A stretch of 64,000 nt of DNA from assembly GCA_026122225.1 (NCBI GenBank), contig JANEZZ010003056.1, positions 186,001 to 250,000 of the forward strand, read 5' to 3'. This document shows positions 40,243 through 51,292 of the stretch, piece after piece (position 1 is the first letter of the stretch; each line of letters starts with the position of its first letter). A program made the translations under genes and the position numbers. The notes beneath the pieces were generated by a model. That model did not search any database and was not told where the DNA came from. It was given only the letters and a program-made list of their open reading frames with translations. The stretch comes from Heloderma charlesbogerti. Lineage: Eukaryota; Chordata; Lepidosauria; Squamata; Helodermatidae.

Positions 40243-40745
40243 TAGTTATTGATTTATTTACAATATTTATATACCGCTCCATATCTAGAGCAGATTTTGG
40301 AGCAGTGAACTCAAGAGATGAAACAGTAAAAGGATAAAAAGATTAAAACACCAGATTAAAATTATGCTGTTTTAAAAAACAGAATACTGATAAAAAACCG
40401 TGAGTGGTCAATTAAGGATCGCCTCCTGGAACAGTTCTGTTTTTGGGAAGCTCCAGAAACACCACAGTGTTGGCACCTGCCTGACCTCCAAGGGCAGGGA
40501 GTTCCAAAGAAAGGGGGCCACCACTCTGAAGGCTCTTCTCTGTTCAGGCCACAGGTCCATGTGGAACCACCAGGAGCAATCCCTCCGATGACCTCAGTAG
40601 CCAGGCAGGTTGGTAACGGAGAAGGTGCTCTCTGGTCCCAAGTTGTTTAGGGCTGTGCACACTAGTACCCAAACCTCAAACTTGGCCCAGTAGTGAATGG
40701 GCAGCCATTGCAGTTCCCTCAGCAAAGGCGTTACATTCCAGAAAG
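40243..40745 (-). repeat. Dispersed LINE-type repeat, reverse strand
   Basis: GATTTATTTACAATATTTAT then ATACCGCTCCATATC (reverse of a ...GTATATAAATATTGTAAATAAA tail), then GCAGGGAGTTCCAAAGAAAG, GGCCACCACTCTGAAGGCTC and GGGCAGCCATTGCAGTTCCC. The tail matches the plus-strand repeat ending at 63085. Parent LINE not named. Confidence 0.6.
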
Positions 40746-40979
40746 GGGCAGCTCCTGCAGAAAAGGGTTCTCTGCAGGCTGAGGCTTGCCTGGCTTCTTT
40801 GGCCGCTATGCTTGCATCCTCACTTCTTTTTGCCCCTGCTGCTGAAATGTCTCGCTCACTCGCAGCCTCTTCATTCTGACCATTTTCAAACCCATTTTGT
40901 CACACTAGCTGTTGTGGCATTGGAAAGTGACATGCTGTCTCTCGACTAATTTCAGCCTGCCAGACAGGTTTGACAAGAG

Positions 40980-41160
40980 CGCCGCTGTGGGGTAGTGGTT
41001 AGAGTGTTGGACTGGGACTCGACAGGTCTGGGTTCTTCTCCCCACACAGCCATGAAGCTCACTGAGTGGCTTCGGGCCAGGCACTGACTCTCTGCCTGAT
41101 CTTCTTCACAGGATAAAATAGAGAGGAGAAAGATTATGTGAACCACCTTGAGTTCCTTGT
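40980..41160 (+). mobile_element. tRNA-derived SINE
   Basis: CGCTGTGGGGTAGTGGTTAG..GTGTTGGACTGGGACTC (A-box region), GGTCTGGGTTCTTCTCCC (worn B box), CCATGAAGCTCACTGAGTGG, and CACCTTGAGTTCCTTG. Its tail is replaced by trinucleotide repeats. Confidence 0.82.
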
Positions 41161-41182
41161 AGTCATCGTCGTCGTTGTCGTC

Positions 41183-41225
<43 letters not shown>

Positions 41226-41290
41226 ATTGTCCAGAGAGCTTTGGCTATTGGGTGATATAGAAACAAACAAATAAATAAATAATAAGAATT
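41161..41290. repeat. (GTC)n/(AAT)n microsatellite and LINE-type tail
   Basis: GTCATCGTCGTCGTTGTCGT then about 13 AAT units (to 41223), followed by TGTCCAGAGAGCTTTGGCTA then TTGGGTGATATAG and AAATAAATAAATAA. Confidence 0.85.
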
Positions 41291-42004
41291 ATAAATGTGA
41301 TAATAAATAAATATCATAAAAGCTTTCTGACTCATTTTTAGGTTTGGTATGAGTGGGGGAGTGGCTCTGTGGGGAAATAGATAATTGTCCTCCTTTTCCT
41401 GACATTCGTTGACCACACTGGATGGTCAGCCATTTATTTTGGGGAGATGCCACTTTTCAGTGCACACTTACACAGCAGTGCAGCTGTGAGTAACGGTGCT
41501 GCAGTTTTTTAAAAAATCTACAGAAAAGCGAAACTGCGTAGCTGTGCAAAACTTTGCTATAATGTCAGCGGTTTGTAGGCTGCTGCGTCTCTCCGCTCAC
41601 AGAGGGCTCTTTGTTCCACTGAAAGCTTCTGAGAATGGAAGGGAGGGGAAAGGCGACTTTTTGCTGATTCCCCCTACCCTCTGCACCCCCCTGCCCCTTC
41701 CCAAAATCTGCTGCAGAGTGTTGGGGTCCTCTTTAGAACAACATGGAAGGTGGGTGGGTGGGGGGCTGCAAGAGAAAGGGGGATCTGGAAAAATCCCCTG
41801 CCTCCTCTTCTGTTCACAGAAGCCTCTGCTGGTACAAAAAGCCTTCAGGTGAGTGGAGGGAAACAACTAAATGCAAACCCAGTCTTGTGAGTTAAGTCAA
41901 TGATACGCTTCCCTTGAAGTTTGAAATGCCTGTTCCAGCCTTCCCAGTTACCCCAATTCTCTCTCTCATCCTCCTCCCTCAAAAAACTAATAGGAAGCTG
42001 ACAA
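41291..42004. other. Unassigned sequence
   Basis: No repeat or gene could be supported. Confidence 0.4.
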
Positions 42005-42090
42005 TTCTCTACACGTCTGCTCAGAAGTAAGTCCCGTTGACTTCAAGGGGTCTCACTCCCAGGGAAGTGGGGATAGGATTGCACTTGTAT
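42005..42090. repeat. Short dispersed repeat with AGAAGTAAGTCCCGTTGA
   Basis: CTGCTCAGAAGTAAGTCCCG then TTGACTTCAAGGGG..ACTCCCAGG..GATAGGATTGCACTTG. A diverged relative at 61.05-61.20 kb has TTACCTGGGAGTAAGACTTG. Probably an old DNA-transposon MITE. Confidence 0.5.
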
Positions 42091-42108
42091 GGAGGACCGG
42101 CTTTAAAA

Positions 42109-42256
42109 CAGGGGTAGGCAACTTTAGGCTCCACCTGATGCCTTCAGGATGCGTTGGACTACAACTCCCATCAGCACCACTCAGTCTGGCCCATGGTCAG
42201 GGATTATGGGAGCTGTAGTCCAGAACATCTGGAGAGCTCCAGGTTGCCTACCTCTA
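42109..42256. mobile_element. hAT-like foldback MITE, ACTACAACTCCCATCA type
   Basis: Ends CAGGGGTAGGCAAC and GTTGCCTACCTCTA are inverted repeats. Arms GTTGGACTACAACTCCCATC and TTATGGGAGCTGTAGTCCAG pair. Flanks CTTTAAAA and GTTTAAAA agree at 7 of 8 bases. Confidence 0.8.
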
Positions 42257-42264
42257 GTTTAAAA

Positions 42265-43028
42265 AAAGCCACAACCCTGTTCATTCCCACGATGGTAGAA
42301 GATGAGGCAGGAAGAGGGCACCACAGAAGCGGAGAGGACAGAGGTGTGCTTGAGACATGACAAGGGTTGTCATGCGGGAGGGGAGCACTGCCTTTCCTGT
42401 TGGTTTAGAGGGGGGGATGCTTTTTGTTGGGGCGCGAGAGTGGAGCATAAAGTGGACTTGGGGGAAATGGCAGGGGGAAAAGCTCTGGAGCACAGCAGGC
42501 TCAATGAAGCAGCACATTGGGGGTGCATTTTTGTAGGGACCTGGCTGCCATAAGATGCAAAGGACATTTTTCCCATCATCTCCCCAAAACAGTGGGACCA
42601 GGACAGAGGAAACCAGGGGCGAGGCTCTCCTAGGTTACTGTGCAGGGCACAATTCTTTTGGGAGAGGGGGGAGAGTTCACTGATGCGCTCAGTGTTGGAG
42701 GTTGACATATAGAAAAACACAGAGGCACATGCATGCACAGATCGTCTCCATGGGCAGCAAGCACCATGCTTTGGTGTGCCCCGCTCCACTGGGGGAGAAG
42801 AAAAGGGAGAAGATCAGGGCTGTGTCCTGTGGAGGGGGAAGGGTTGCCCCCCCGAAGAGTAAAGGGAGATAGGCCCCTGGAAGAGACTGCAGTGAGACCA
42901 CCCACAAAACACTGTGCAGAGAACCATCTGGACACATGCGCAAGCATTTACCTGAGGGGGAAAGGTGTGCCCAGGAGCAGCCCGCATGACCCAAAAATAA
43001 TAAACCACTTCTCCCGCCGCTCTCGCTA
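42265..43028. other. Unassigned GC-rich sequence
   Basis: Overlapping ORFs up to 176 codons on the minus strand extend into the foldback at 43.03 kb, and their products are low in recognisable structure. I treat them as chance. Confidence 0.35.
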
Positions 43029-43150
43029 GGCTTCCCCAATATGGCGCCCTCCAGATGTGTTGGATTAAAAATCCCATCATCCCCCAGCCAGGATGGCCAG
43101 GGGCCAGTGATGATAGGAATTGTAGTCCAACAATATCTGGAAGACCACCA
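43029..43150. mobile_element. Foldback MITE, ACTACAACTCCCATCA type
   Basis: GGCGCCCTCCAGATGTGTTG then GATTAAAAATCCCATCATCC..GATAGGAATTGTAGTCCAAC. Imperfect arms, ends worn. Confidence 0.65.
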
Positions 43151-44079
43151 GTTCTCAATCCTGCACCGTGGGGAGACCACCCTGAAGAGGATCCCTGGAT
43201 TCCAAGATTGCTCCTTCAAAGTGTGCTGATTGGTTGTTGCCGGTGGTGGTGCTAATACTCCATTTTGAAAGCAGGCCAGACAGCCAGACAGCTGTGGACA
43301 GCTTCACAGGTGAATTTCTACAAGGAGGAAGACCCAGTGAGCCAAATCTGCATTGGAAGCCATAATATTTCACCCGGGAACTCCCCCCGCCCAAATAACG
43401 GGCTGTGCTCAGCGGTGAGGGCAATACATTGCTTATGGGTCTTTTGAGGTGAAGCAAAGCACAGGGCAAATGTTACTTCCACACTGAGGGGGCTGAATGG
43501 GCAAGGAGAGACAGAGACTCCTGGTGCCTAAATGCTGGCAGCCCCACGGCCGAGTCTCACTCCGAATTGTAGTGAGGATGGAGGGAAGGTAACAAGGCTG
43601 GCGTCAAGGGGAGGCCTGCTTGGGCAACGGCCAAGGGCCCACTCCCCAGCATGGGCCCACTGACAAGAGCCCCCTGGACTTGCTCCTTCCCTTCCCCATT
43701 GCAACCTGTTTGTTCACCTGCCTCTTGCTCTGGCCCAGTCAGTGGCGGTGGTGAGAAGGAGGAGGAGGAGGAGGCATGGCCTCCTCACTCCCTGCTTGTC
43801 AAGCGAGCAAGTGCTAGCAAGGGGGAGGGGGTATAATGGCAGCTGTGATGACGGTGGTGAGAAGGTGGACTCGCCGAGAGAGGAGGCCCATTGAGGGTGG
43901 CTTGCCCAAGAGTCCTCAAAAGCCTGGAGTGGGCGGTGCACATCATAACAAGATTTGGGGAGAGGGTATGTTCCTACATAAACTGGGGTGATTGCCTACC
44001 ATCTCAAGTGCAGCAACATACAGCTGACTGCAATGGGGGGGCGGGTGCTGGCAGAGAGTGACTTCCAAGAACTTCACTT
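43151..44079. other. Unassigned sequence; GAG-rich tract near 43758-43775
   Basis: A short GAG trinucleotide run lies in otherwise unrecognised GC-rich DNA. Confidence 0.4.
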
Positions 44080-44520
44080 GCAGGTTGTTTTTGTCCTAAT
44101 GATCACAAAGGAAGGCGGCCTAGCATGCCACGTGTGAAAAATGCGGAACATTTTATTGGTATTTTAACCGAACACAGAAAGTCCTGTCGAGGGCTAAGAC
44201 TCCTGAAAGAGGATTAAAGCTGTTGGATATTCAGGCAGGTTTTCATGGCCTCTCTCCGCGAAAAGGGCAGGTTGTGAGTTCAAAGTGAAAGATGACCTAA
44301 AAGTCGAGAGACTGATTATTCCGGAGACTCCGGCACCATTGATACCAGGGGCAAAGGCTGGGCAGGAGCTGGAACGTACCTTTAGGCTAGCACCGTGCCG
44401 GCGTGAGGCCCGTGTGATCTAAGCCACACGATTGATCCAGGTCGGGTATTAAAGGCTGAACTGGATTAAACAAAAGACATTCCCCTTGTAACAAGTGGGG
44501 GGAAACTTCAAAGGTGGATT
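44080..44520. promoter_or_regulatory. Candidate conserved non-coding element
   Basis: Repeat-free sequence with recognisable binding-site words (TCCTAATGATCACAAAGGAA, GAGGATTAAAGCTGTTGGAT, CGATTGATCCAGGTCGGGTA, TTAAAGGCTGAACTGGATTA). Inferred from composition only. Confidence 0.3.
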
Positions 44521-44929
44521 TTGTTCTTGCTGAAACAAAGGCGGGTAGATTGCCAGGGTAGCCTCAGGGCGAGCCTCTTGGGGGCTTTCAATTTGCTCAA
44601 GTTGGATGAAGAAGCAGGATGCTTGTTTTGTTTTTTGAGCTCCAAAGATCTCCCAGGGGAAAGAACTTTAGGTTTAAAGGCTCAGACCCCTAGGCTTGCA
44701 TGGCTTGTCCTCATTAGCTATTTCATTTGAACAAGAAACATGTTTGCCCATTCTTCCATCTCCCGGGCCCACTGCAAGGGAAGATGCACCCGTGACAAGC
44801 AAAGACCCTTGGGAATTTCACTCGGTCCCCATTTCGAAACAAACTGGCCTGACCTGGACTTCCCAGACTGACATGTGGACTGCAATGCAGTTGTCCTTTG
44901 GATCTCACACTTCTCTACAGTTTGTGATG
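44521..44929. other. Unassigned sequence
   Basis: No repeat or gene could be supported. Confidence 0.4.
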
Positions 44930-45115
44930 CCATTCTTAGCTCAAAAACATACCCAAAGGCATACAAAAATGTGTCATTTATACATTTAGAAATGAGCACT
45001 TTGGGAGAAATTACATTTAGAAATGCATATTTTGTGAGAAAATGTTCAAAAGTACATATTTAAATATGTACTTAGATATGCATTTTCAGGCCAGTTTTTA
45101 AATGTTCTTTTATTG
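44930..45115. mobile_element. Fragment of the AT-rich hAT-like family
   Basis: CATACAAAAATGTGTCATTT, GAGCACTTTGGGAGAAATTA and TTAGAAATGCATATTTTGTG resemble the interior of the 23.4/25.1/32.2 kb elements. No ends defined. Confidence 0.5.
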
Positions 45116-45384
45116 TAGATTAATGTGAAATGGAACACAATGGCTTTATGAATGGGGACATGTGAAGCAGGCATGTACTGGAAAAAGACTACTTCATCAA
45201 CCTTAGTGACAAATGTGACTGGAGAAACACCGAGCTGGTTGACCTTTTATGTGGTGGCTGTTGTTCAGTATCCACATGCCTTTGATGTTCCAGCAAAATG
45301 CAGGTAATATGTAGATTATGGACTGCAGTGACATTTCATGCTACTGGCTATCAAAATATGTTCCTTTGTTTTCCTATTGTCTGT

Positions 45385-45750
45385 CTTCAGAAGAAAGGCT
45401 AAAGCAGTTTGGGGCTTTTTGGTATAGAAAAAACAATAAACAATAAACAAAGGGGATAGGGGATAGAGGTTCTGTGAAATTATTAATGCTGTGCAGGAGA
45501 GATTAGATAAAGAGAAATACTGTAATTCTCCATCTTTAATAATGATAGAATTGGAGTCGGTGGTGGGGTTACCCACTTGATGAAACTGTAAGGGAGGGCA
45601 GGACAGATAAAAATAAGTACTTCTTCACACCATGTATATTTAACTTAGAATTTACTTCTACAAGACTTGGTGATTGCCATTCATAGATCGCTTGAAAAAG
45701 GCATGAGACAAAGTCATGGAGGACATATGTGACCATCAAAGTCAACAACT
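45385..45750 (+). mobile_element. Old CR1/L3-type LINE fragment
   Basis: CTTCAGAAGAAAGGCTAAAG at the left, then AAGTACTTCTTCACACCATG, GAATTTACTTCTACAAGACT and GGTGATTGCCATTCATAGAT follow the order of the 31.5-31.9 kb element with high divergence. Confidence 0.6.
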
Positions 45751-46380
45751 ACTAAAGTAGGGTAGACCCTTTTAATTGGGGAGGTTTCACTTCCTGGAGA
45801 TGCTGAAATCACCCTGATGGAACTGCAGCTTTATTTAAGGCCAAGTCTGGTTTGCTTGTTGCTGAAGCAACATTTGAGCCTGCTCCTATGACTCTCCAGC
45901 CTGAGTGGCACACGGAGCTATCCAGGGTGCTACTTTGCTATGTTTGACTTTGCCTTATTGAAATCTCTGCATTGCTTGAGTGTACCTTACCAGAACATGA
46001 ACTTGTTTGACTTTGCCTTGTGGGAACATATGCCTTGTACCTATCTCTTGCTTGCACTAGAACCCCATCCAGTTGAGACTACCACCTGAGACACAGCAGA
46101 ACACCCTTCACACATGAGTGGGGAAGTTGAGGTGTGCAATGTCCACCTGTGTGCAAAGCAGCCCTATGTGAGTATTGATGTATGAGCATAGAGTGCCTGC
46201 ATACTCCTGCTTGGACCAGGATCCCTGTGGCATGGAGGCACACTGTGTGTAGCCTGCTTCACATGCTGACTAAACATGCAGCTATCAGGGGGCATGGCTA
46301 CGGAGTACAACCCTGCTCCCCGCTTACATTACAAAGCCAAGCAGAATGAGACCATGAGTCCTGTGTGAATCCTGCCTTCA
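45751..46380. other. Unassigned sequence
   Basis: A TTTATTTAAGG word and a repeated TTTGACTTTGCCTT (45946 and 46008) are the only features noted. A worn LTR is possible but not supportable. Confidence 0.3.
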
Positions 46381-46388
46381 CTTTGGGG

Positions 46389-46524
46389 CAGGAGTAGGCA
46401 ACCTGGTGCCCTCCATATGTTGTGGACTGCAACTCCCATTAGCCCTAATCACCATTGTCAGTGATAAGGGATTATGGGAGTTGTAGTCCAAAACATCTGG
46501 ATGGTACCAGGCTGCCTAATCCTG
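46389..46524. mobile_element. hAT-like foldback MITE, ACTACAACTCCCATCA type
   Basis: Ends CAGGAGTAGGCAACCTGG and CCAGGCTGCCTAATCCTG pair. Arms GGACTGCAACTCCCATTAGC and TTATGGGAGTTGTAGTCCAA. Flanks CTTTGGGG and CTTTAGAA agree at 5 of 8 bases. Confidence 0.75.
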
Positions 46525-46715
46525 CTTTAGAAACTGCTGGGGGGGGGCACCCAAGCCTCCTAAGAGAGCCACCACCACTGCGGGGGGGAGGGGTGGAAAG
46601 TCCATCCCCCCCCTGCAGATTGCTGAAATGCTGCTGCCATCTACTCAGCGTGCAAACAGAGGTGCAAAGCTGTGGAGGCATTTTAGCTCAGCTCTTGATG
46701 TTTTATTTTGTGTTT

Positions 46716-46943
46716 ATTTACTATTGCATTTAAATCCTTCTTTTTTTCCCCCTCTTGCAAGGAACCCCGGGTGGCTTACATGATTAACCTCCTCTCCATT
46801 TTAGCCTCACAGCAACAACCCTGTGAGGCAGGTTGGGCTGAGAGTCAGAGACTGGCCCAAAGTCATCCAGTGAGCTTCATGGCTGAGTGGGGACTAGAAC
46901 CTGGGTCTCCTGAATCCCAGTCCAACACTCTAGCCACTATGCA
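46716..46943 (-). mobile_element. tRNA-derived SINE, reverse strand
   Basis: Reverse of the 24.5-kb SINE: GGAACCCCGGGTGGCTTACA, CACAGCAACAACCCTGTGAG, CAGTGAGCTTCATGGCTGAG, GGGACTAGAACCTGGGTCTC (B box complement), CAGTCCAACACTCTAGCCAC. Confidence 0.88.
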
Positions 46944-47995
46944 AAACTGCTTCCCCCTAGCTATTATATCAGCTCATGCAAGTACAGGAAGCTAGAACTC
47001 TTTGACTACAGTTTTAGGTTCTTTCTGTTATGTCACCCTAGGCCACCCCACACAAGCATAAAACCCTCGGACATGTTGTAAGCGATGCGGGGTGGGGGGA
47101 GAGGGCTGTCCTGCTGCAGGTGCGTGAGCAGGAGCAGCAACTCTCTCTGCCCAAAACATGGGGAGGGAGATGGGGAGCTTGGTCCAGGCCCGCAGGCAGC
47201 TGCTCTGATGGACCGGGACGACGACAGCCAGCCGGTGGCTTCTTTGAGCGGTGGTGTAGTGGACCCAGGGCTGGCAGGGACGTGGCACCAGCACTCTTGA
47301 TTAGCAGGGATGATGGCATCGTCTGCCGCCCTCCTTGGACTTCCTCTGAGCTCAGCTGCAATCCTCGGAGTAGCTTGAGGGGCGGCCTGCTCTTGGACGG
47401 GCAATGAAGACCCAGTAGCTCTATGAAAGACCTGCTCATGGGGGAGATGGAAACTGCCAGCACAAGTTTGTTGAAATGGATCAACACAGCAGCCTGAATT
47501 TTCAGATTCTCCGGTGGGGACGCCACGGTCACGGCGAGCACTGACACTTCAGAATTTACCACTGCACCACTTAATATGAGGCATATGCACGAACTTCAGA
47601 AACAAACCAGCTATTTAAATCTACAGTGCAGCTCTTTTACTGCATAAAGGAGATCGTTTGGTTGATACTTAGCCATTTGGGGTGTCTTCATACAGAAAAC
47701 AGGGATGATCATAAATAATAATTAAAAAATGGCAGGGGTGAGAGCTGTGCCCCTAGGACTGCATGTGGCCTTCCATCTCACTTCATGCAGCCATCAGACT
47801 ATTTTCAAAAGCTGTCTCCAAGTGATCAGTCCGGATCTGTGGCAAGAGTGATCTGTCTAGGGATCCAGTCGTATAGCATTACAAGTATTTTTTTGTGCGA
47901 GTTCCTCTAAGTGGAAGAGCAGGATATAATTAAAAATAAAAAAACAGTATTGAAAGTACTTCTTGCAAGTCACATATCCATTTTGGTTTGTAGCA
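46944..47995. other. Unassigned; GC-rich island with overlapping ORFs at 47.03-47.57 kb
   Basis: A minus-strand frame of 174 codons (47038-47562, starting MVNSEVSVLAVTVASPPENL) is among the longest not covered by a recognised transposon. ORFs are open on both strands here, and the C-terminal half is Pro/Ser/Cys-rich, as expected from GC composition. I recognise no domain. An exon cannot be ruled out. Confidence 0.2.
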
Positions 47996-47998
47996 TCT

Positions 47999-48124
47999 GA
48001 AACTTTATATTATATTTAATATATATTAAATATATATTAAATTATATTAAATATATTTATCCATTATATTTTTGTATCCATCTATCCATCATCACCTATC
48101 ATCCATCCATCCATCCATCCATCT
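47999..48124. repeat. AT-rich palindromic tract and (ATCC)n microsatellite
   Basis: TATATTTAATATATATTAAA-type sequence to 48060, then about seven CATC/ATCC units (48093-48122). Confidence 0.85.
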
Positions 48125-48290
48125 GGAAGAGAAGATCTGGTCTTGCAGTGTGGACTGCTCACATCTTGCATAGCTTATTTGAATCTCCAAGGGACGCCTC
48201 CATTTCTGTATCCGTTTGAGACATATTTTTAATTTTAGCAAAATGACGTCTCTCTTTTTGCAAGCTATCTAATACTGGAAACAACGTTAG

Positions 48291-48393
48291 GGCACAATCC
48301 TAGGCTTGTTTAGACAGAGAAAAGCTATGCTGGCTGGGGAATGCTGGGAGTTGTAGGACGTTTCTCTGACTAAACATGCCTAGGATTGTGCCA
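48291..48393. mobile_element. TTAA-type foldback MITE, shorter relative of 11.56 kb
   Basis: GGCACAATCCTAGGCTTGTT pairs with AACATGCCTAGGATTGTGCC. TTAG and TTAA flank it at 48287 and 48394. About 30 bp of the arm seen at 11.6 kb are missing on the left. Confidence 0.7.
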
Positions 48394-48434
48394 TTAAACA
48401 TTTTAGATTACTCTCATTTTAGATGACTCGCATA

Positions 48435-48571
48435 TAGTGGAGGCTGGTGGCTGCGATGTCACTAAGGCAGTGAATCCACTCCAGGTTTCAGTCAGGGTCA
48501 GTCAGAACTAAGGACTGAAACCTGGAGCGGATTCACTGTCCCACTGACATTGGAGCCACCAGCCTCCACTG
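48435..48571. mobile_element. hAT-like foldback MITE, CAGTGGAGGCTGG family (copy 8)
   Basis: 137 bp, ends TAGTGGAGGCTGGTGGCTGC and GGAGCCACCAGCCTCCACTG. Flanks CTCGCATA and CTCACATA agree at 7 of 8 bases; the difference is a possible CpG change. The central arm is deleted, as in copy 4. Confidence 0.85.
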
Positions 48572-48868
48572 CTCACATATATGTAGGTTTTTGCTGCTTC
48601 ATATGACTGATGCTTCCTCACAACACAAATAAAGGCTTCATTGTTCTATCGGTGTCTAGTAATTTGACAACCCAGCATTGCCAAGCTCTATTACCATTAT
48701 CCTGAAGGCCGCCTGAGGTTTTGATAGGGCTGCCAACTGGCTAGTGTTTTACTGACCTAGCCTGTATGCCTGTTCTGTAGGGTACCCATTGCAGAGGTTA
48801 GAAGAACCAGTAAATGTCAGATTTTGCCCTGGTTCTGCCCTGCACCCACCAAATTTTGCCTTGGCTTC

Positions 48869-49209
48869 TGTCAGGGTTGGGCCTTGGGCACTACTCTGAG
48901 GTGAGCCAGGAACCACGGGGCAAGAAGCCAGTAGCGAGGATCAACGAAGAACCGCAAACACTCAGGAAGACCTCGCTGTTCAGGTAGGGCACAACTGGAA
49001 CAGGAAGCCCTCTTATACTCCTTCCTGTCCAGAAGGATCCAATGGTCAGCCTGGGTAGGCGGAGTCAGTCCAGGTCCCGAAGGTTCTTCACGGAGACGCT
49101 TTCACCTGCAGTTCAGTGGTTCACCACATGTGGCAGCTGCCTACTCATATGCCAGCAGCTCCCCAGATCTGACCCTGGCTTGGGCGCCATTCTTTCTGAA
49201 GCTGGCAGC
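48869..49209 (-). mobile_element. Possible LTR, reverse strand
   Basis: On the minus strand it ends GGCCCAACCCTGACA, and contains GGAGTATAAGAGGGCTTCCT (TATA-like, then initiator-like) and a GATCCTCGCTACTGGCTTCT stretch. One candidate 5' end is TGCCAGCTTC (49209), with flanks GCTTC and CCTTC (4 of 5). The boundary is uncertain. Confidence 0.4.
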
Positions 49210-49869
49210 CTTCGTTTTCTGAGCCCTTTGCCTGTCTTTCCTCTTCAGATTGAAGTAAACAGCTATTAGTCATGATAACTGAATGGAACCTCCAGAAAAG
49301 CAGTAGATCTCTGAACACTAGTCGTCGGAGGGCAAACATCAGCGAAGGACTCTCTTGCCCTCATGACCTGGTGTGTCAGCTTTCCTGGGTATGTGAATGG
49401 GCAACACTGGAAAAAGGATACTGCGTTAGGGGGAAGGAATCTTGGCCTGATCCAGCAGGATCCTTTTTATATAGTGTTATCTCCAATGTTAGTCTAACAT
49501 AAGTCTCAATCATTTCAGTGGGTCTACTTTAAGTAGGACTAACATTGGATACAACCCATGCTGTTAAAAAACCAATTTTAGTACTGTTATTTCTTGGCTT
49601 GTCTGATTTTGGTGAGGGGTGGGCTGTCTCTCCATTGCTGTGAAATCGACGAGAAGAAAACAGAGTTGATGCTTGCTACGGTTCCCAGACTTAAATTGAG
49701 CTACTGGGGCAGGACTGGAGGTTGCTATCTATGGCAGTCCATTTGGAGTGGTGATTTCCCAGGGCCCATGGAGGCATGTGCGACACCACATTTGCTCAAG
49801 AGTCGTTTAAATATGACCGGTCACGTTACATTGTGGTTGTTTGGAAATAATTATATCCGTATCACAGAC
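49210..49869. other. Mostly unassigned; worn CR1/L3 end near 49385-49475
   Basis: GGATACTGCGTTAGGGGGAA then CTTGGCCTGATCCAGCAGGA resembles the CR1/L3 tail. Nothing else is recognised. Confidence 0.4.
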
Positions 49870-50345
49870 AGTAAATAATAGATGTGCTTTCAGTAACATT
49901 TGATTCATGTTCTGTTTTAATGTGGCAAACTTAGAAGTAATTTAATCTCCCAGTAAATTGAACTGGTGGGGGGTTCTTCACACAGAAGATTTCAAGTTAT
50001 TAATTCCAGACAGTCTTCGTCTTGTACAATTAGTCACTGTTTGCAGCTGGAAATGTTTTATTAATTTTCCATAGCAGTTGATTTTCCACAGTTTTCTCAG
50101 TTTAAATTAAGCAGTAAGAGCTGCTGTTCCTTCTTAAATAAATTTCCTTTCCACAAAAAGACACATGCCTCTGGCTATGTCAATTTCCCCATTTGATTAA
50201 AGTGCCAGCAGGCAATTAATAACTTAATGCATTTTAAAGTACTTTTGGAAAAGTAATTTGAATAGCCAAACTTGTGTTGTTGAATTGATTGTTGCACAAG
50301 ATTTAGCACATGCTTTATTATTATTATTTTTTAAAGCCCAGTACC
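49870..50345. promoter_or_regulatory. Candidate conserved non-coding element
   Basis: A repeat-free AT-rich island dense in TAAT/ATTA words (GAAATGTTTTATTAATTTTC, AGCAGTTGATTTTCCACAGT, GGCAATTAATAACTTAATGC, CCCATTTGATTAAAGTGCCA). This is the most CNE-like stretch in the window by eye. Inferred from composition only. Confidence 0.4.
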
Positions 50346-50621
50346 TTGCGAAGGACAAATAAGGAGAAGAAGACAATGTCACAGCCTGAGGGTGGGTTAG
50401 GCCACTTTTTCTTGCTCCATATCAATAACTTATTTGTTTTTGCAGCATCTATAACCATAACAATAAATAAGAACAGAACTTAAGGAGCAGGAGTATAAGT
50501 AAAATTAGAACCAAAATGTAAAAGTTTTGAAAAACAGACATATTGGCCCATCCACTGGGTGGTACAAAACTCTCATGAAGGAAAATTCTAATCATTAAAT
50601 TTCACCCCTGTTGTTACAGCC

Positions 50622-50746
50622 TTGGGGAATCTCCTCAAACCTGGTGCCCTTCAGATATGTTGGCCTTCACATTGGCCATTCTGGCTAGGCATGATGGGAA
50701 TTGTAGTCCAACGACTTTGGAGGATGCCAAGTATAGGAAGGCTGAT
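50622..50746. mobile_element. Foldback MITE, ACTACAACTCCCATCA type
   Basis: CCTGGTGCCCTTCAGATATG..CATGATGGGAATTGTAGTCC..AAGTATAGGAAGGCTG. Worn arms, no duplication defined. Confidence 0.65.
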
Positions 50747-50950
50747 CTTGGGCTTCTGTGGAATTACCGAAGCTCCAGTCTGCTCTTCCATCATCATGAA
50801 TTCTACGCAGGTTGCCATTTTGCAGTCAGTGATATTTGCGACCAAAAAAAAAGTCTAGACTTCTAAAATGATGAGAATGTGGTGAAATGGATGGGAGAGG
50901 GGAGAAGACAAACATCCCAATTTAAGACACCAGCAGAATCAACCATAAGC

Positions 50951-51215
50951 ACGTAAGAAGAGCCCTGCTGGATCAGACCAAGGGTCCATCTAGTCTGGCC
51001 TTCTGTTCCCATAGTGGCCAACCAGATGCCGCAATGGGAAGCCCACAGGCAGGACATGAGCAGAACAGCACCCTCCCGCTCGTGTTCCCTGACAACTGGT
51101 TTCCAGAGCCATACTGCCCCTGACACTGGAGGTCATGTATCACCGTCATGACCAGTAGCCATTGATAGCATTACCCTCCGTGAGTTTGTTTAATTCCTTT
51201 TAATTCACTTGTATT
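50951..51215 (-). mobile_element. CR1/L3-type LINE tail, reverse strand
   Basis: CACGTAAGAAGAGCCCTGCT then GGATCAGACCAAGGGTCCAT is the reverse of the ...ATGGACCCTTGGTCTGATCCAGCAGGGCTCTTCTTA tail. CATGACCAGTAGCCATTGAT follows. This is the cleanest tail of the group. Confidence 0.82.
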
Positions 51216-51222
51216 GGTTTAT

Positions 51223-51292
51223 TTAAGGCTCCTTCCTATGCATGTTTAGATAGAGAAAAGTCCTGCAATTCCCAGCATGCCCCAGCTGTACG
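51223..51292. mobile_element. Half copy of the TTAA-type foldback
   Basis: CTATGCATGTTTAGATAGAG then AAAAGTCCTGCAATTCCCAG is one arm of the 11.56-kb element. Confidence 0.55.

Noticed and set aside
42689..43219. 176-codon minus-strand ORF
   Set aside because: It runs through a foldback MITE and GC-rich DNA, with competing ORFs in other frames.
47038..47562. 174-codon minus-strand ORF as a host exon
   Set aside because: Both strands are open in this GC-rich island, composition explains the length, and no splice context or domain was seen. Kept only as an unassigned note.
48999..49060. Host promoter with TATA box
   Set aside because: The TATA-like word sits in a probable LTR and no host coding sequence follows.
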